NCBI GenBank assembly: GCA_027457225.1
Contig: DAIDTL010000010.1
Span: 1-15,254 of the forward strand
Reading direction: 5' to 3'
Origin: Ferrovaceae bacterium
GTDB lineage: Bacteria; Pseudomonadota; Gammaproteobacteria; Burkholderiales; Ferrovaceae
DNA length: 15,254 nucleotides
Positions 1 to 7,179 of this stretch are shown one piece after another. Within the stretch, counting starts at the first letter, position 1, and each line of letters begins with the position of its first letter. The position numbers and the translations under genes were made by a program. The notes beneath the pieces are model-generated. The model worked only from the letters and a program-made list of their open reading frames with translations. It was not told the DNA's origin and made no database searches.

Positions 1-679
1 TATCTATATCGCCTCTGGCAACCGCACCAAACAGCGGTGTCTCGCCGTCATTGGCCTTGGCATTCACATCGGCACCGTGGGCGATCAGTTCCACCGCAAC
101 CCTTGGGTGGTTCATGGCAACTGCAGTGTACAGTGGCGTGTTGCCCGTGTTTACGAACATGGCATTCACATCCGCGCCGTGGGTAAGCAGTATCTTCGTG
201 ATGTCAATGTCGCCATGAATAGCCGCGATCTCCAATGGCGTCATGAAATCCTCGCTCCTGATTGCATTCACATCTGCGCCGCGGGCAATCAGTGTCTCCG
301 CGACCGCTGCGTGGCCATTGTTGGCAGCAATGTGCAGCGCCGTCGAACCAGTGCTTGGGGTTTTGGCGTTTACATCTGCGCCGCGGACAATTAGCACCTC
401 CGCAACCTCTGCCTGGCCTTTGAAAGCCGCGATGTGCAGCGGCGTCACACCACCGTGCGTATTACGAGCGTTAACATCCGACCCATTGGAGAGCAACGTC
501 GTCACCTGTGCTATATCCCCAGACTCTGTCGCCTCCGTCAGTGGGGTATCGCCCTGAAAGAAATAGATTTCAGTCGCTGTTTCAGGTGTTGCTGTCGTCG
601 CAATTGTCGAACACCCCGACATCACAAACAGGATCAAAAAGCACGCCAAGAAACGTCCTGCAAGCCGATGGTTAGTCAT
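1..679 (-). CDS. Ankyrin-repeat lipoprotein, partial (3' end outside window)
   Basis: The reading frame is open from the ATG at 679 to the window edge: 226 codons, with no stop inside the window. The N-terminus is a lipoprotein signal peptide: a basic start (MTNHRLAGR), a hydrophobic core (LACFLILFVM), then SGC with the lipid-accepting Cys at residue 23. Ser at +2 predicts outer-membrane rather than inner-membrane retention. After a short Thr-rich linker come ankyrin repeats starting near residues 43, 77, 111, 145, 179 and 212, with the usual TPL(H) and GADVN signatures. Spacing is mostly 34 residues, one more than in the neighbouring paralogue. The start is supported by a GGGAGG Shine-Dalgarno just upstream. 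It lies 73 bp downstream of the 753-2630 paralogue on the same strand, so co-transcription is likely. Ankyrin repeats bind proteins; the partner and function are unknown. The lipoprotein and ankyrin assignments are firm. Confidence 0.88.
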   Translation of the reverse strand, partial: MTNHRLAGRFLACFLILFVMSGCSTIATTATPETATEIYFFQGDTPLTEATESGDIAQVTTLLSNGSDVNARNTHGGVTPLHIAAFKGQAEVAEVLIVRGADVNAKTPSTGSTALHIAANNGHAAVAETLIARGADVNAIRSEDFMTPLEIAAIHGDIDITKILLTHGADVNAMFVNTGNTPLYTAVAMNHPRVAVELIAHGADVNAKANDGETPLFGAVARGDID

Positions 680-706
680 ATGCCTCCCTGTTGGCGACAA
701 ATAGAA
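677..706 (-). repeat. Conserved leader/RBS block, copy 1
   Basis: This 30-bp block holds the start codon and Shine-Dalgarno (GGGAGG) of the left ankyrin lipoprotein and about 24 bp upstream. It matches the block at 2628-2657, in front of the right paralogue, at 28 of 30 positions. It therefore marks the duplication that produced the gene pair, or a shared translational control element. Confidence 0.75.
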
Positions 707-727
707 CTGCTCGATTCTGAATCATTA

Positions 728-745
728 GTAATGGCACCCCATTAC
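728..745 (-). other. Intercistronic stem-loop between the two ankyrin genes
   Basis: GTAATGG and CCATTAC form a perfect 7-bp inverted repeat around a 4-nt loop. A second, outer complementarity (CATTAG at 723-728 and CTAATG at 753-758) reaches the stop codon of the upstream gene. No T-run follows on the minus strand, so this is not a classical intrinsic terminator. It may stabilise or partly attenuate transcript between the two cistrons. The structure is read by eye only. Confidence 0.4.
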
Positions 746-752
746 CCTCTGG

Positions 753-2630
753 CTAATGACCACGATCCTCCAGAATGTAAATGCGATCCTGTAGGGCCTG
801 TGCATTCGGAGCATTGGGCTGCACCAGCAGATAGAGCTTGAAGTAGCCGGCTGCTTCTTTGTACTTCTTCTGCGATTCAAGGACATGGCCCAACGCATCG
901 TAGGGCTGTGGGCTCCACGGCGCCAGTTTTGACGCCTTTAAGAAATGAGCCTCGGCTCGCTGAAAGTCCGCATCCGTCGTGGCAGTTTTGATCGCGTCTA
1001 TCCCGACGAGCATCTCCTTACGATATTCCTGGTTTAATGGCGGCAAGGTCTTCAACTGGCGGGCCGTGTCGAGGAGTCCTTGCAATAGCGTTGCATAGTA
1101 CGGGGTCGTGCCGATTAAAGATCCGGCGGGTGTGTTCCGCAGGATGTGGAGGTAGTCAGAGAAAGCCTGGTCGGCATGGCCCGCCTTCTGCTCGTTCTGG
1201 GCCTGGATGGCGAGCGGTTGTACTTCATTCTTCCACTTGGTGATTTCATCAGACTGATGTTGACGTTGTTGCAGCGCTTGTATCGCCGGGCCATCCTGGA
1301 GCAGGGCGGCGATATCCTTATGGTTTTTGGTTTGCGCCATCGCCAGCGGTGTTGCGCCGCTCTTGGCGCGTGCGTTCACGTCGGCGCCATAGCCGAGCAA
1401 CACCTCAGCGACAGCTTGGTGCCCATGAAAAGCCGCATAATGCAGCGGCGTCTCGCCCCTGGTGTTATAAGAGTTCACGTTGGCCCCGTGAGCGAGAAGC
1501 ACCTCCGCAAGAGCGCGATTGCCATTAAAAGCCGCTGATTGCAGCGACGTGCCGCCATCACCATATGCTGCATTCACGTCGGCACCGTGTGCAAGAAGGA
1601 CTTCTGCGACGGCTTGATTGCCGTAAAGTGCTGCTGCCAAAAGCGGTGTCATTCCGTCGGTGGCACGCGCATTCACGTTGGCGCCGTGCGCAAGGAGTGC
1701 TTCTACGACAGCTTGGTTGCCTTTTGCAGCCGCATAGTGCAGCGGCGTAGCGCCTTTGATGTTAGGCGAATTCACGTCGGCGCCGTGTGCGAGAAGTGAT
1801 TCTACAATGGCTTGGTTGTTTCTAACTACCGCTTCAATCAACGGTGTGACGCTGTCGGTTGCACTCGTATTCACGTTGGCGCCATGAGCTATCAGCAACT
1901 CGATGATAACTGGGTTGCCATTGTCAGCCGCAAAGTACAGCGGCGTAGCGCCACCGGTGTTAGAGGTATTCACGTCAGCACCGTGTGCAAGCAGTACTTC
2001 TACGACAGCTTGGTTGCCATTGGCTGCTGCTGTCATAAGTGGTGTCACTCTGTCGGTGGCACGCGCATTCACGTTGGCGCCATGAGCAAGGAGTAATTCG
2101 ACGACAGCTTTGTTGCTTTTGCCAGCCGCATAGTGCAGCGGCGTAGCACCTTTGGTGTTAAGCGCATTCACATCGGCGCCATGAGCGATCAGTAACTCGA
2201 CGACGGCTTGCTTGTCCTCGTTAATCGCCAGATGCAATGGCGTCGTGCCGCTCTTGGCATGGGCACTCACATCCGCGCCATGAGTGAGCAGGACCTCGGC
2301 GACTGCTTGGTTGCCAATGAATGCCGCAGTATGCAATGCCGTATAGCCGAGATCACCGTGCCCATTCACGTCGGCACCGCTGGCAAGCAGCGTCGTCACC
2401 TGTGCCACGTTCCCGGAGGCCGCCGCTTGCGCTAACGGGGTTTCGCCCCTAGTAACAGCAGCTGTTTTTGCTGCTTCTTCAGCATCCGCTTTTTGCTTGG
2501 CATCCAATTCATGCTTGGCCACAGCATCCCTGTGCATTTGTTCGCGCTCACCCGGTGTCGAACACCCGGACAGGGTAAATAGGATCAGCAAGCACCCCAA
2601 ATAACGTTCCACAAACCAGCGGTTACTCAT
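753..2630 (-). CDS. Ankyrin-TPR outer-membrane lipoprotein (625 aa)
   Basis: Residues 1-23 form a lipoprotein signal peptide (hydrophobic LGCLLILFT, lipobox LSGC, Cys23, Ser at +2), predicting an outer-membrane lipoprotein. Residues 24-61 are a highly charged, Ala/Glu/Lys-rich linker, probably helical. Residues 62-447 are twelve ankyrin repeats (the last partial) starting at 62, 95, 128 and so on to 425, every one exactly 33 residues with no indels. Residues 450-625 are helical, with a TPR-like pair near 555-615 (AEAHFLKASKLAPWSPQPYD, then KKYKEAAGYF). The open frame extends upstream to an ATG at 2681. I chose 2630 because it gives the signal peptide, follows a GGGGGG Shine-Dalgarno, and matches the paralogue's start. 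The gene follows purL by 148 bp and precedes a homologous gene by 73 bp. Both repeat types are protein-binding scaffolds and no catalytic domain is visible; the actual role is unknown. Confidence 0.9.
   Translation of the reverse strand: MSNRWFVERYLGCLLILFTLSGCSTPGEREQMHRDAVAKHELDAKQKADAEEAAKTAAVTRGETPLAQAAASGNVAQVTTLLASGADVNGHGDLGYTALHTAAFIGNQAVAEVLLTHGADVSAHAKSGTTPLHLAINEDKQAVVELLIAHGADVNALNTKGATPLHYAAGKSNKAVVELLLAHGANVNARATDRVTPLMTAAANGNQAVVEVLLAHGADVNTSNTGGATPLYFAADNGNPVIIELLIAHGANVNTSATDSVTPLIEAVVRNNQAIVESLLAHGADVNSPNIKGATPLHYAAAKGNQAVVEALLAHGANVNARATDGMTPLLAAALYGNQAVAEVLLAHGADVNAAYGDGGTSLQSAAFNGNRALAEVLLAHGANVNSYNTRGETPLHYAAFHGHQAVAEVLLGYGADVNARAKSGATPLAMAQTKNHKDIAALLQDGPAIQALQQRQHQSDEITKWKNEVQPLAIQAQNEQKAGHADQAFSDYLHILRNTPAGSLIGTTPYYATLLQGLLDTARQLKTLPPLNQEYRKEMLVGIDAIKTATTDADFQRAEAHFLKASKLAPWSPQPYDALGHVLESQKKYKEAAGYFKLYLLVQPNAPNAQALQDRIYILEDRGH
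1290..2447 (-). repeat. In-phase 99-bp coding repeats (ankyrin array)
   Basis: Twelve consecutive 99-bp units encode the ankyrin repeats of the 753-2630 gene. Homology is visible in the DNA as well as the protein: a 30-bp string at 1656-1685 recurs identically at 2052-2081, a distance of 396 bp (4 x 99). The central six units (1557-2150) group into three 198-bp double units. Confidence 0.85.
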
Positions 2631-2657
2631 ATGCCCCCCTGTCGGCGACAAATAGAA
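2628..2657 (-). repeat. Conserved leader/RBS block, copy 2
   Basis: This block contains the chosen start codon and the GGGGGG Shine-Dalgarno of the 625-aa ankyrin lipoprotein. It differs from the block at 677-706 at only two of 30 positions. Conservation of untranslated sequence supports 2630 over 2681 as the true start. Confidence 0.75.
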
Positions 2658-2681
2658 TTCTCCAATTCCGCAGTGCCCCAA

Positions 2682-2711
2682 AGTATGTGCTTAATTTTGT
2701 GGCACAGGCAA
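2682..2711 (-). promoter_or_regulatory. Possible sigma70 promoter for the ankyrin gene pair
   Basis: On the minus strand TTGCCT (2711-2706) and CATACT (2687-2682) are separated by 18 bp, each matching the consensus at 4 of 6 positions, about 50 bp upstream of the start at 2630. It lies in the 148-bp gap after purL. I see no convincing purL terminator in that gap, so read-through from purL is also possible. Confidence 0.25.
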
Positions 2712-2778
2712 CACCGGGCCATGTCCGGCATCAATCAATTGAGATAGAGCAGGTTTGGTCAATCCGTTGTGGCAGGCC

Positions 2779-5700
2779 CTAGCCCACAAACGCCCTGGCA
2801 TTGCGGAACATGCGCATCCAGGGTCCGTCTTCTCCCCAACCTTTGGGATGCCAGGAATGTTGCACCGTGCGAAAAGCGCGCTCCGGATGGGGCATGCAGA
2901 TGGTGAAACGTCCGTCGGGGGTGGTGAGTCCGGCGATGCCTTGGGGCGATCCGTTCGGGTTGAGGGGATAGGTGTCGGCGACTGCACCGTGGCCATCCAC
3001 ATAGCGCAGCGCCACCAGATCGTGCGCCGCTGCGAGGGCGGCCTCATCGGCAAAGCGTGCCTGCCCTTCCCCGTGCGCTACCGGAACCGGCAAACGGCTG
3101 CCCGCCATGCCATCGAGAAACAGGGACGTGCTGGAAGCCACTTCCAGCAGCACCACGCGCCCCTCGAACTGTTCAGAGCGGTTGCGCGTAAAGCGCGGCC
3201 ACAAGGCGGCACCCGGGATCAATTCGGTCAGCGCGCTCATCATCTGACAACCGTTGCATACCCCCAGCGCAAACACGTCGCCCCGTTCAAAAAATGCACT
3301 GAACTGATCGCGGGCCCGGCTGTTGAACAGAATGGATTTGGCCCAACCTTCACCGGCACCCAACACGTCGCCGTAGGAGAATCCACCGCACGCCACGAAT
3401 CCCGAAAAATCCTGCAGCGTGATCCGTCCCGCGATAATGTCGCTCATGTGCACGTCCACTGCGGCAAACCCGGCACGGTCAAAAGCTGCGGCCATCTCCA
3501 CATGACCATTGACGCCCTGTTCGCGCAGGATCGCCACGGGGGGCCGCGCACCGGTCCCAATCAGCGGGGCAACGATATCCTGTGCCGGATCAAAAGTGAG
3601 CACCCAGGTCAGCCCGGGATCGGTGCGATCGGCAATGCGCGCATGTTCCTGATCGGCGCATTCGGGATGGTCGCGCAGGGCTTGCATGCGATGCGTGGTT
3701 TCCGACCAGATCCGGTGCAAGGTGCTGACGGGTTGGTCAAGCAACGTCACACCCCGGCGCGTCACATGCAGGCGGTCCGCATCGGTCACTTCACCCAGCA
3801 CATGCGTGCATTCACCCAACCCCACGGCTGCCAGCGCCTTCAACACGGCGGTGCGTTCACCGGAAGCCACCTGGATGACGGCGCCCAGTTCTTCATTGAA
3901 CAACTGCCCCAGATCATCGGCAATGGGAGACAGGCGCGACAAGTCGATGGACGCGCCCTTGCGTGAGCAGAACAACATTTCGGCCAGGGTGACCAGCAAG
4001 CCCCCATCCGAACGATCGTGGTAAGCCAGCAAACGGCCTTCCCGGTTGAGCCGCTGGATGACGGTAAAAAATGCCTTCAGGTCCTTCGGCGCATCCAGAT
4101 CGGGAGCCACCGCACCGACCTGGCCATAGACCTGTGCCAGGGCGCTGGCGCCCAGACGGTTTTTGCCGCGCCCCAGATCGATCAGGATCAACAGGGATCC
4201 GTCGGCGACCCACTGGAGTTCGGGCGTGAGTGTGCGACGCGCATCGCTGCAGCGGGCAAAGGCGGAAACCACCAGGGACAGCGGCGCAGTGACCGCATGC
4301 TCGCCGTCCTTGTCCTGCCAGACCGTGCGCATGGACAGGGAATCCTTGCCCACGGGGATGCTGATGCCCAACGCCAGGCACAGCTCCAGCGTCACGGCAC
4401 GCACCGTATCGAACAGTGCGGCATCTTCGCCCGGCGCCCCCGCTGCCGCCATCCAGTTGGCCGAAAGACGGATGTCTTGCACGTCTTCGATGGCCGCAGC
4501 GGCGAGGTTGGTGAGGGCTTCTGCCACAGCCATGCGGCCCGAGGCCGTACCCGAGAGCAATGCCACGGGGGCGCGTTCGCCGATGGCAAAGGCCTCACCG
4601 CAATGATCGGAAAACCCGGCCAGCGTCACCGCCACATCCGCCACCGGAACTTGCCAGGGTCCCACACAGGGATCGCGGGCGCACAGACCGCCCACAGTAC
4701 GGTCCCCGATGGTGATCAGGAACGTCTTGTCGGCAACGCCAGGCAAACGCAACACGCGGGCCAGGGCACCGGCTAGATCTGTTTCAGCTTCCTGAAGATC
4801 GAGCGGCGGCGGAACCAGCAGCGGCCTGCTGGCGTCACGGACCATGCGCGGGGGTTTGCCCAACAGCGCGTCGAGGTCCATGTCCACCGGAGCACTTCCC
4901 AACAGCGGGTCGTCAACCCGCAGGCGATGGGCTGCCGTGGCTTCACCCACGATGGCACACGGGCAGCGCTCGCGCGCGCAGAGGGCTTCGAACAAGGCCC
5001 GGCTGTCGGGGCGAATGGCCAGGACGTAGCGCTCCTGGGATTCGTTGCTCCAGATTTCGCGCGGCGACATGCCCGGTTCCTCGGAAGGAATCTTGCGCAG
5101 GTCGAACACGGCACCGACACCCCCATCGTGGGCCAGTTCGGGAAACGCATTGGACAGTCCGCCTGCGCCCACGTCGTGAATGGCCAGAATGGGATTGTCA
5201 TCGCCCAGTTGCCAGCAGCGGTCGATGACTTCCTGGGCGCGCCGCTGCATTTCCGGATTGGCACGTTGCACCGAATCGAAATCAAGCGCTTCGCTGTTGT
5301 GACCACTCTGCATGGAAGAGGCCGCACCGCCCCCCAACCCGATGCGCATGCCTGGCCCGCCCAGCTGGACAAACAGGCAACCGGGCATCAGCGGTTTTTT
5401 GAAAGCGTGCCGGGCATCAATGGCGCCCAAACCTCCTGCCAGCATGATGGGCTTGTGGTAACCGCGCATGCGCCCCTCGAAAGGCAACTCGAAGGTTCTG
5501 AAATAACCGGCGAGATTGGGGCGGCCAAACTCATTGTTGAAGGCTGCGCCGCCCAGGGGCCCTTCGGTCATGATGGAAAGCGCCGAAGCGATGCGGCCGG
5601 GACGCGCCCCGGTTCCCTGCTCCCAGGGCTGCTCGAAACCGGGAATATGCAGATTGGATACGGAAAACCCCGTGAGCCCGGCTTTGGGTTTGGCCCCAAT

Positions 5701-6678
5701 GCCTGTGGCCCCTTCATCGCGAATTTCTCCGCCGCTGCCCGTAGCCGCACCCGGAAACGGCGCGATGGCCGTCGGGTGATTGTGGGTTTCGACCTTGGCC
5801 ACAAAGTGGGTGGTGGTTGGGTGGTAGCCATAGCGCCCCGTCTGCGGATCGGGGAAGAAGCGCTGCACCGGCCCTCCCTGGATAATGGCCGCGTTGTCCG
5901 AATATGCCACCACGGTGCCTTGCGGATGGGCCTCGTGCGTTGCGCGAACCATCTGGAACAGCGATTTCGATTGCGCCTTGCCGTCGAGGGTCCAGGAGGC
6001 GTTGAAAATCTTGTGCCGGCAATGTTCCGAATTGGCCTGGGCAAACATCAGCAGTTCGGCATCCGTGGGATTGCGCCCGCTGTCCAGAAACAGCGCCAGC
6101 AGATAATCGATTTCATCCGGAGCCAGGGCCAGCCCCAGTAGCCGGTCGGCCTGCAGCAGCGCGGCCCGCCCGCCGCCAAGCAGATCCACTGTGGTTAACG
6201 GCTGCGGCACCGCAGGATCAAACAACCGATGGGCCTCCTCATACCCTGTCAGGATGCTTTCGGTCATGCGGTCATGCAAATGGGGGATCAGTTTTTCCTG
6301 AGGGGGTTTGCCGGACTCTTTTTGCAGACGGATCCGGAAAGTGGTGCCGCGTTCGATGCGCGTCACCCCATCCAACCCGCAATGGTGCAGGATGTCGGTG
6401 GCTTTGGTGGACCAAGGAGAGAGTGTGCCGAGGCGGGGCACCACAATGATCCGCACGCCCTTGTCGGACCCGGGCTGCGCCGGTTCGCCATAAGTTAAAA
6501 TGGTCTCAAGGCGCGCCTGCTGTTCGGAAGTCAGCGGCGTTTCCAGGGAAAGATAGTGATCGTGCCAGGCAGTCAGCCCGGCGATCGCAATACCCTGCCG
6601 GGTCAACAGGTCGCCCAGACGCCGCACCCGAAAGTCAGAGAGGGCCAGTGGACCGCGAAGATGAAGAACCGAATGCAT
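2779..6678 (-). CDS. purL: Phosphoribosylformylglycinamidine synthase (single-chain PurL)
   Basis: PurL catalyses the ATP- and glutamine-dependent conversion of FGAR to FGAM, the fourth step of de novo purine synthesis, in the cytoplasm. The 1299 residues match the long proteobacterial form (about 1295). The N-terminus (HLRGPLALSDFRVRRL) is the PurS-like domain. The synthetase core shows VETHNHPTAIAPFPGA near residue 295, a glycine-rich GGGAASSMQSG, and DDNPILAIHDVGAGGLSNAF. The C-terminal class I glutamine amidotransferase has nucleophile Cys1141 in GVCNGCQMM and His1264/Glu1266 in MPHPERAFR, so ammonia production should be intact. The ATG at 6678 lacks an obvious Shine-Dalgarno, but no other start fits the family better. 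It follows ygfX by 34 bp. It appears complete and functional. Confidence 0.98.
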   Translation of the reverse strand: MHSVLHLRGPLALSDFRVRRLGDLLTRQGIAIAGLTAWHDHYLSLETPLTSEQQARLETILTYGEPAQPGSDKGVRIIVVPRLGTLSPWSTKATDILHHCGLDGVTRIERGTTFRIRLQKESGKPPQEKLIPHLHDRMTESILTGYEEAHRLFDPAVPQPLTTVDLLGGGRAALLQADRLLGLALAPDEIDYLLALFLDSGRNPTDAELLMFAQANSEHCRHKIFNASWTLDGKAQSKSLFQMVRATHEAHPQGTVVAYSDNAAIIQGGPVQRFFPDPQTGRYGYHPTTTHFVAKVETHNHPTAIAPFPGAATGSGGEIRDEGATGIGAKPKAGLTGFSVSNLHIPGFEQPWEQGTGARPGRIASALSIMTEGPLGGAAFNNEFGRPNLAGYFRTFELPFEGRMRGYHKPIMLAGGLGAIDARHAFKKPLMPGCLFVQLGGPGMRIGLGGGAASSMQSGHNSEALDFDSVQRANPEMQRRAQEVIDRCWQLGDDNPILAIHDVGAGGLSNAFPELAHDGGVGAVFDLRKIPSEEPGMSPREIWSNESQERYVLAIRPDSRALFEALCARERCPCAIVGEATAAHRLRVDDPLLGSAPVDMDLDALLGKPPRMVRDASRPLLVPPPLDLQEAETDLAGALARVLRLPGVADKTFLITIGDRTVGGLCARDPCVGPWQVPVADVAVTLAGFSDHCGEAFAIGERAPVALLSGTASGRMAVAEALTNLAAAAIEDVQDIRLSANWMAAAGAPGEDAALFDTVRAVTLELCLALGISIPVGKDSLSMRTVWQDKDGEHAVTAPLSLVVSAFARCSDARRTLTPELQWVADGSLLILIDLGRGKNRLGASALAQVYGQVGAVAPDLDAPKDLKAFFTVIQRLNREGRLLAYHDRSDGGLLVTLAEMLFCSRKGASIDLSRLSPIADDLGQLFNEELGAVIQVASGERTAVLKALAAVGLGECTHVLGEVTDADRLHVTRRGVTLLDQPVSTLHRIWSETTHRMQALRDHPECADQEHARIADRTDPGLTWVLTFDPAQDIVAPLIGTGARPPVAILREQGVNGHVEMAAAFDRAGFAAVDVHMSDIIAGRITLQDFSGFVACGGFSYGDVLGAGEGWAKSILFNSRARDQFSAFFERGDVFALGVCNGCQMMSALTELIPGAALWPRFTRNRSEQFEGRVVLLEVASSTSLFLDGMAGSRLPVPVAHGEGQARFADEAALAAAHDLVALRYVDGHGAVADTYPLNPNGSPQGIAGLTTPDGRFTICMPHPERAFRTVQHSWHPKGWGEDGPWMRMFRNARAFVG

Positions 6679-6711
6679 GGCAGAACCAGGGCACCATTAA
6701 GGGAGCCTGTC

Positions 6712-6717
6712 ATTATA
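6712..6717 (-). promoter_or_regulatory. Candidate -10 element for purL
   Basis: A perfect TATAAT on the minus strand lies 33 bp upstream of the purL ATG, which would give a 5' leader of about 27 nt. No good -35 is seen at 16-18 bp spacing. The hexamer overlaps the stop codon of ygfX (TTA TAA T), so it could be coincidental. Confidence 0.35.
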
Positions 6718-7153
6718 ACGGATGCCGCAGTAAAACCCGCAGCATCCGGTACGCCGCTGGGTCGGCGGCATCCCTTGCAATGACGGTGTAGTGGCGCCGC
6801 CCACCCCGCTCCGGGCGCCAGCGCAGGATCACCAGGAAGGGCGCGACAAAACTGCCCGGCATGACGATGCCCTGCCGTCTGCGCCCGTTTTTTTGGAAAA
6901 CACAAAGACGGCCTCCCCCTTCCAGGTCCAGCCGGATGATGGTGGAACGGCTGCAGCGCCAGGCTTCGCGTCGCAATCCCAGCACCAGGGAACCTCCGAT
7001 CGACGCCAATACAATCCAGCACAGGGGCCTTGGCCAGGACAACAGCAGCAGGCTAGAAGCAGCGGCGAAATGGCTGGCGCCCAGGAGAAGCCCCAGGCTT
7101 CGGGACGGCTGCAACCCGACCCGGACCATTCCGCTGAAAGCACAGGGGACCAT
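6713..7153 (-). CDS. YgfX-like membrane protein
   Basis: This is a small protein of 146 aa, or 138 aa if the ATG at 7129 is used. Near the N-terminus it has two closely spaced hydrophobic segments (LGLLLGASHFAAASSLLLL and LCWIVLASIGGSLVLGL). A soluble basic tail follows, with the pattern typical of YgfX: LDLEGGGRLCVF, then a stretch ending FVAPFLVILRWRP, then DAADPAAYRMLRVLLR. E. coli YgfX (CptA, about 135 aa) was described as the toxin partner of SdhE/CptB and as an inner-membrane protein; that function is debated. Here ygfZ is divergent, as in E. coli, but no sdhE lies next to it, so a toxin-antitoxin role is not supported locally. purL starts 34 bp downstream. The start codon is uncertain; neither ATG has a strong Shine-Dalgarno. 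Family assignment is by pattern and context. Confidence 0.72.
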   Translation of the reverse strand: MVPCAFSGMVRVGLQPSRSLGLLLGASHFAAASSLLLLSWPRPLCWIVLASIGGSLVLGLRREAWRCSRSTIIRLDLEGGGRLCVFQKNGRRRQGIVMPGSFVAPFLVILRWRPERGGRRHYTVIARDAADPAAYRMLRVLLRHPL

Positions 7154-7179
7154 GCGATAGCGTCCGTAAATATGTCATC

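Noticed and set aside
77..2435. Plus-strand open frames antisense to the ankyrin genes, with repeated IHVGA/FTSAP motifs
   Set aside because: The repetition simply mirrors the 99-bp coding repeats. The minus frame has a signal peptide, an RBS and canonical ankyrin residues.
1290..2447. CRISPR-like regular repetition
   Set aside because: The period is exactly 99 bp, divergent between units and entirely in frame with ankyrin repeats. There are no spacers.
2631..2681. N-terminal 17-residue extension of the 625-aa ankyrin lipoprotein from ATG 2681
   Set aside because: It would bury the signal peptide and overlap the conserved leader. The start at 2630 has a Shine-Dalgarno and matches the paralogue.
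2701..2740. Possible terminator hairpin after purL (CCGG ... CCGG)
   Set aside because: The stem is only 4 bp, and the sequence after it has no T-run on the minus strand.
2755..6141. Long plus-strand open frames (about 400 aa) opposite purL
   Set aside because: They are antisense shadows in GC-rich coding sequence. The minus strand encodes an uninterrupted PurL with all motifs.
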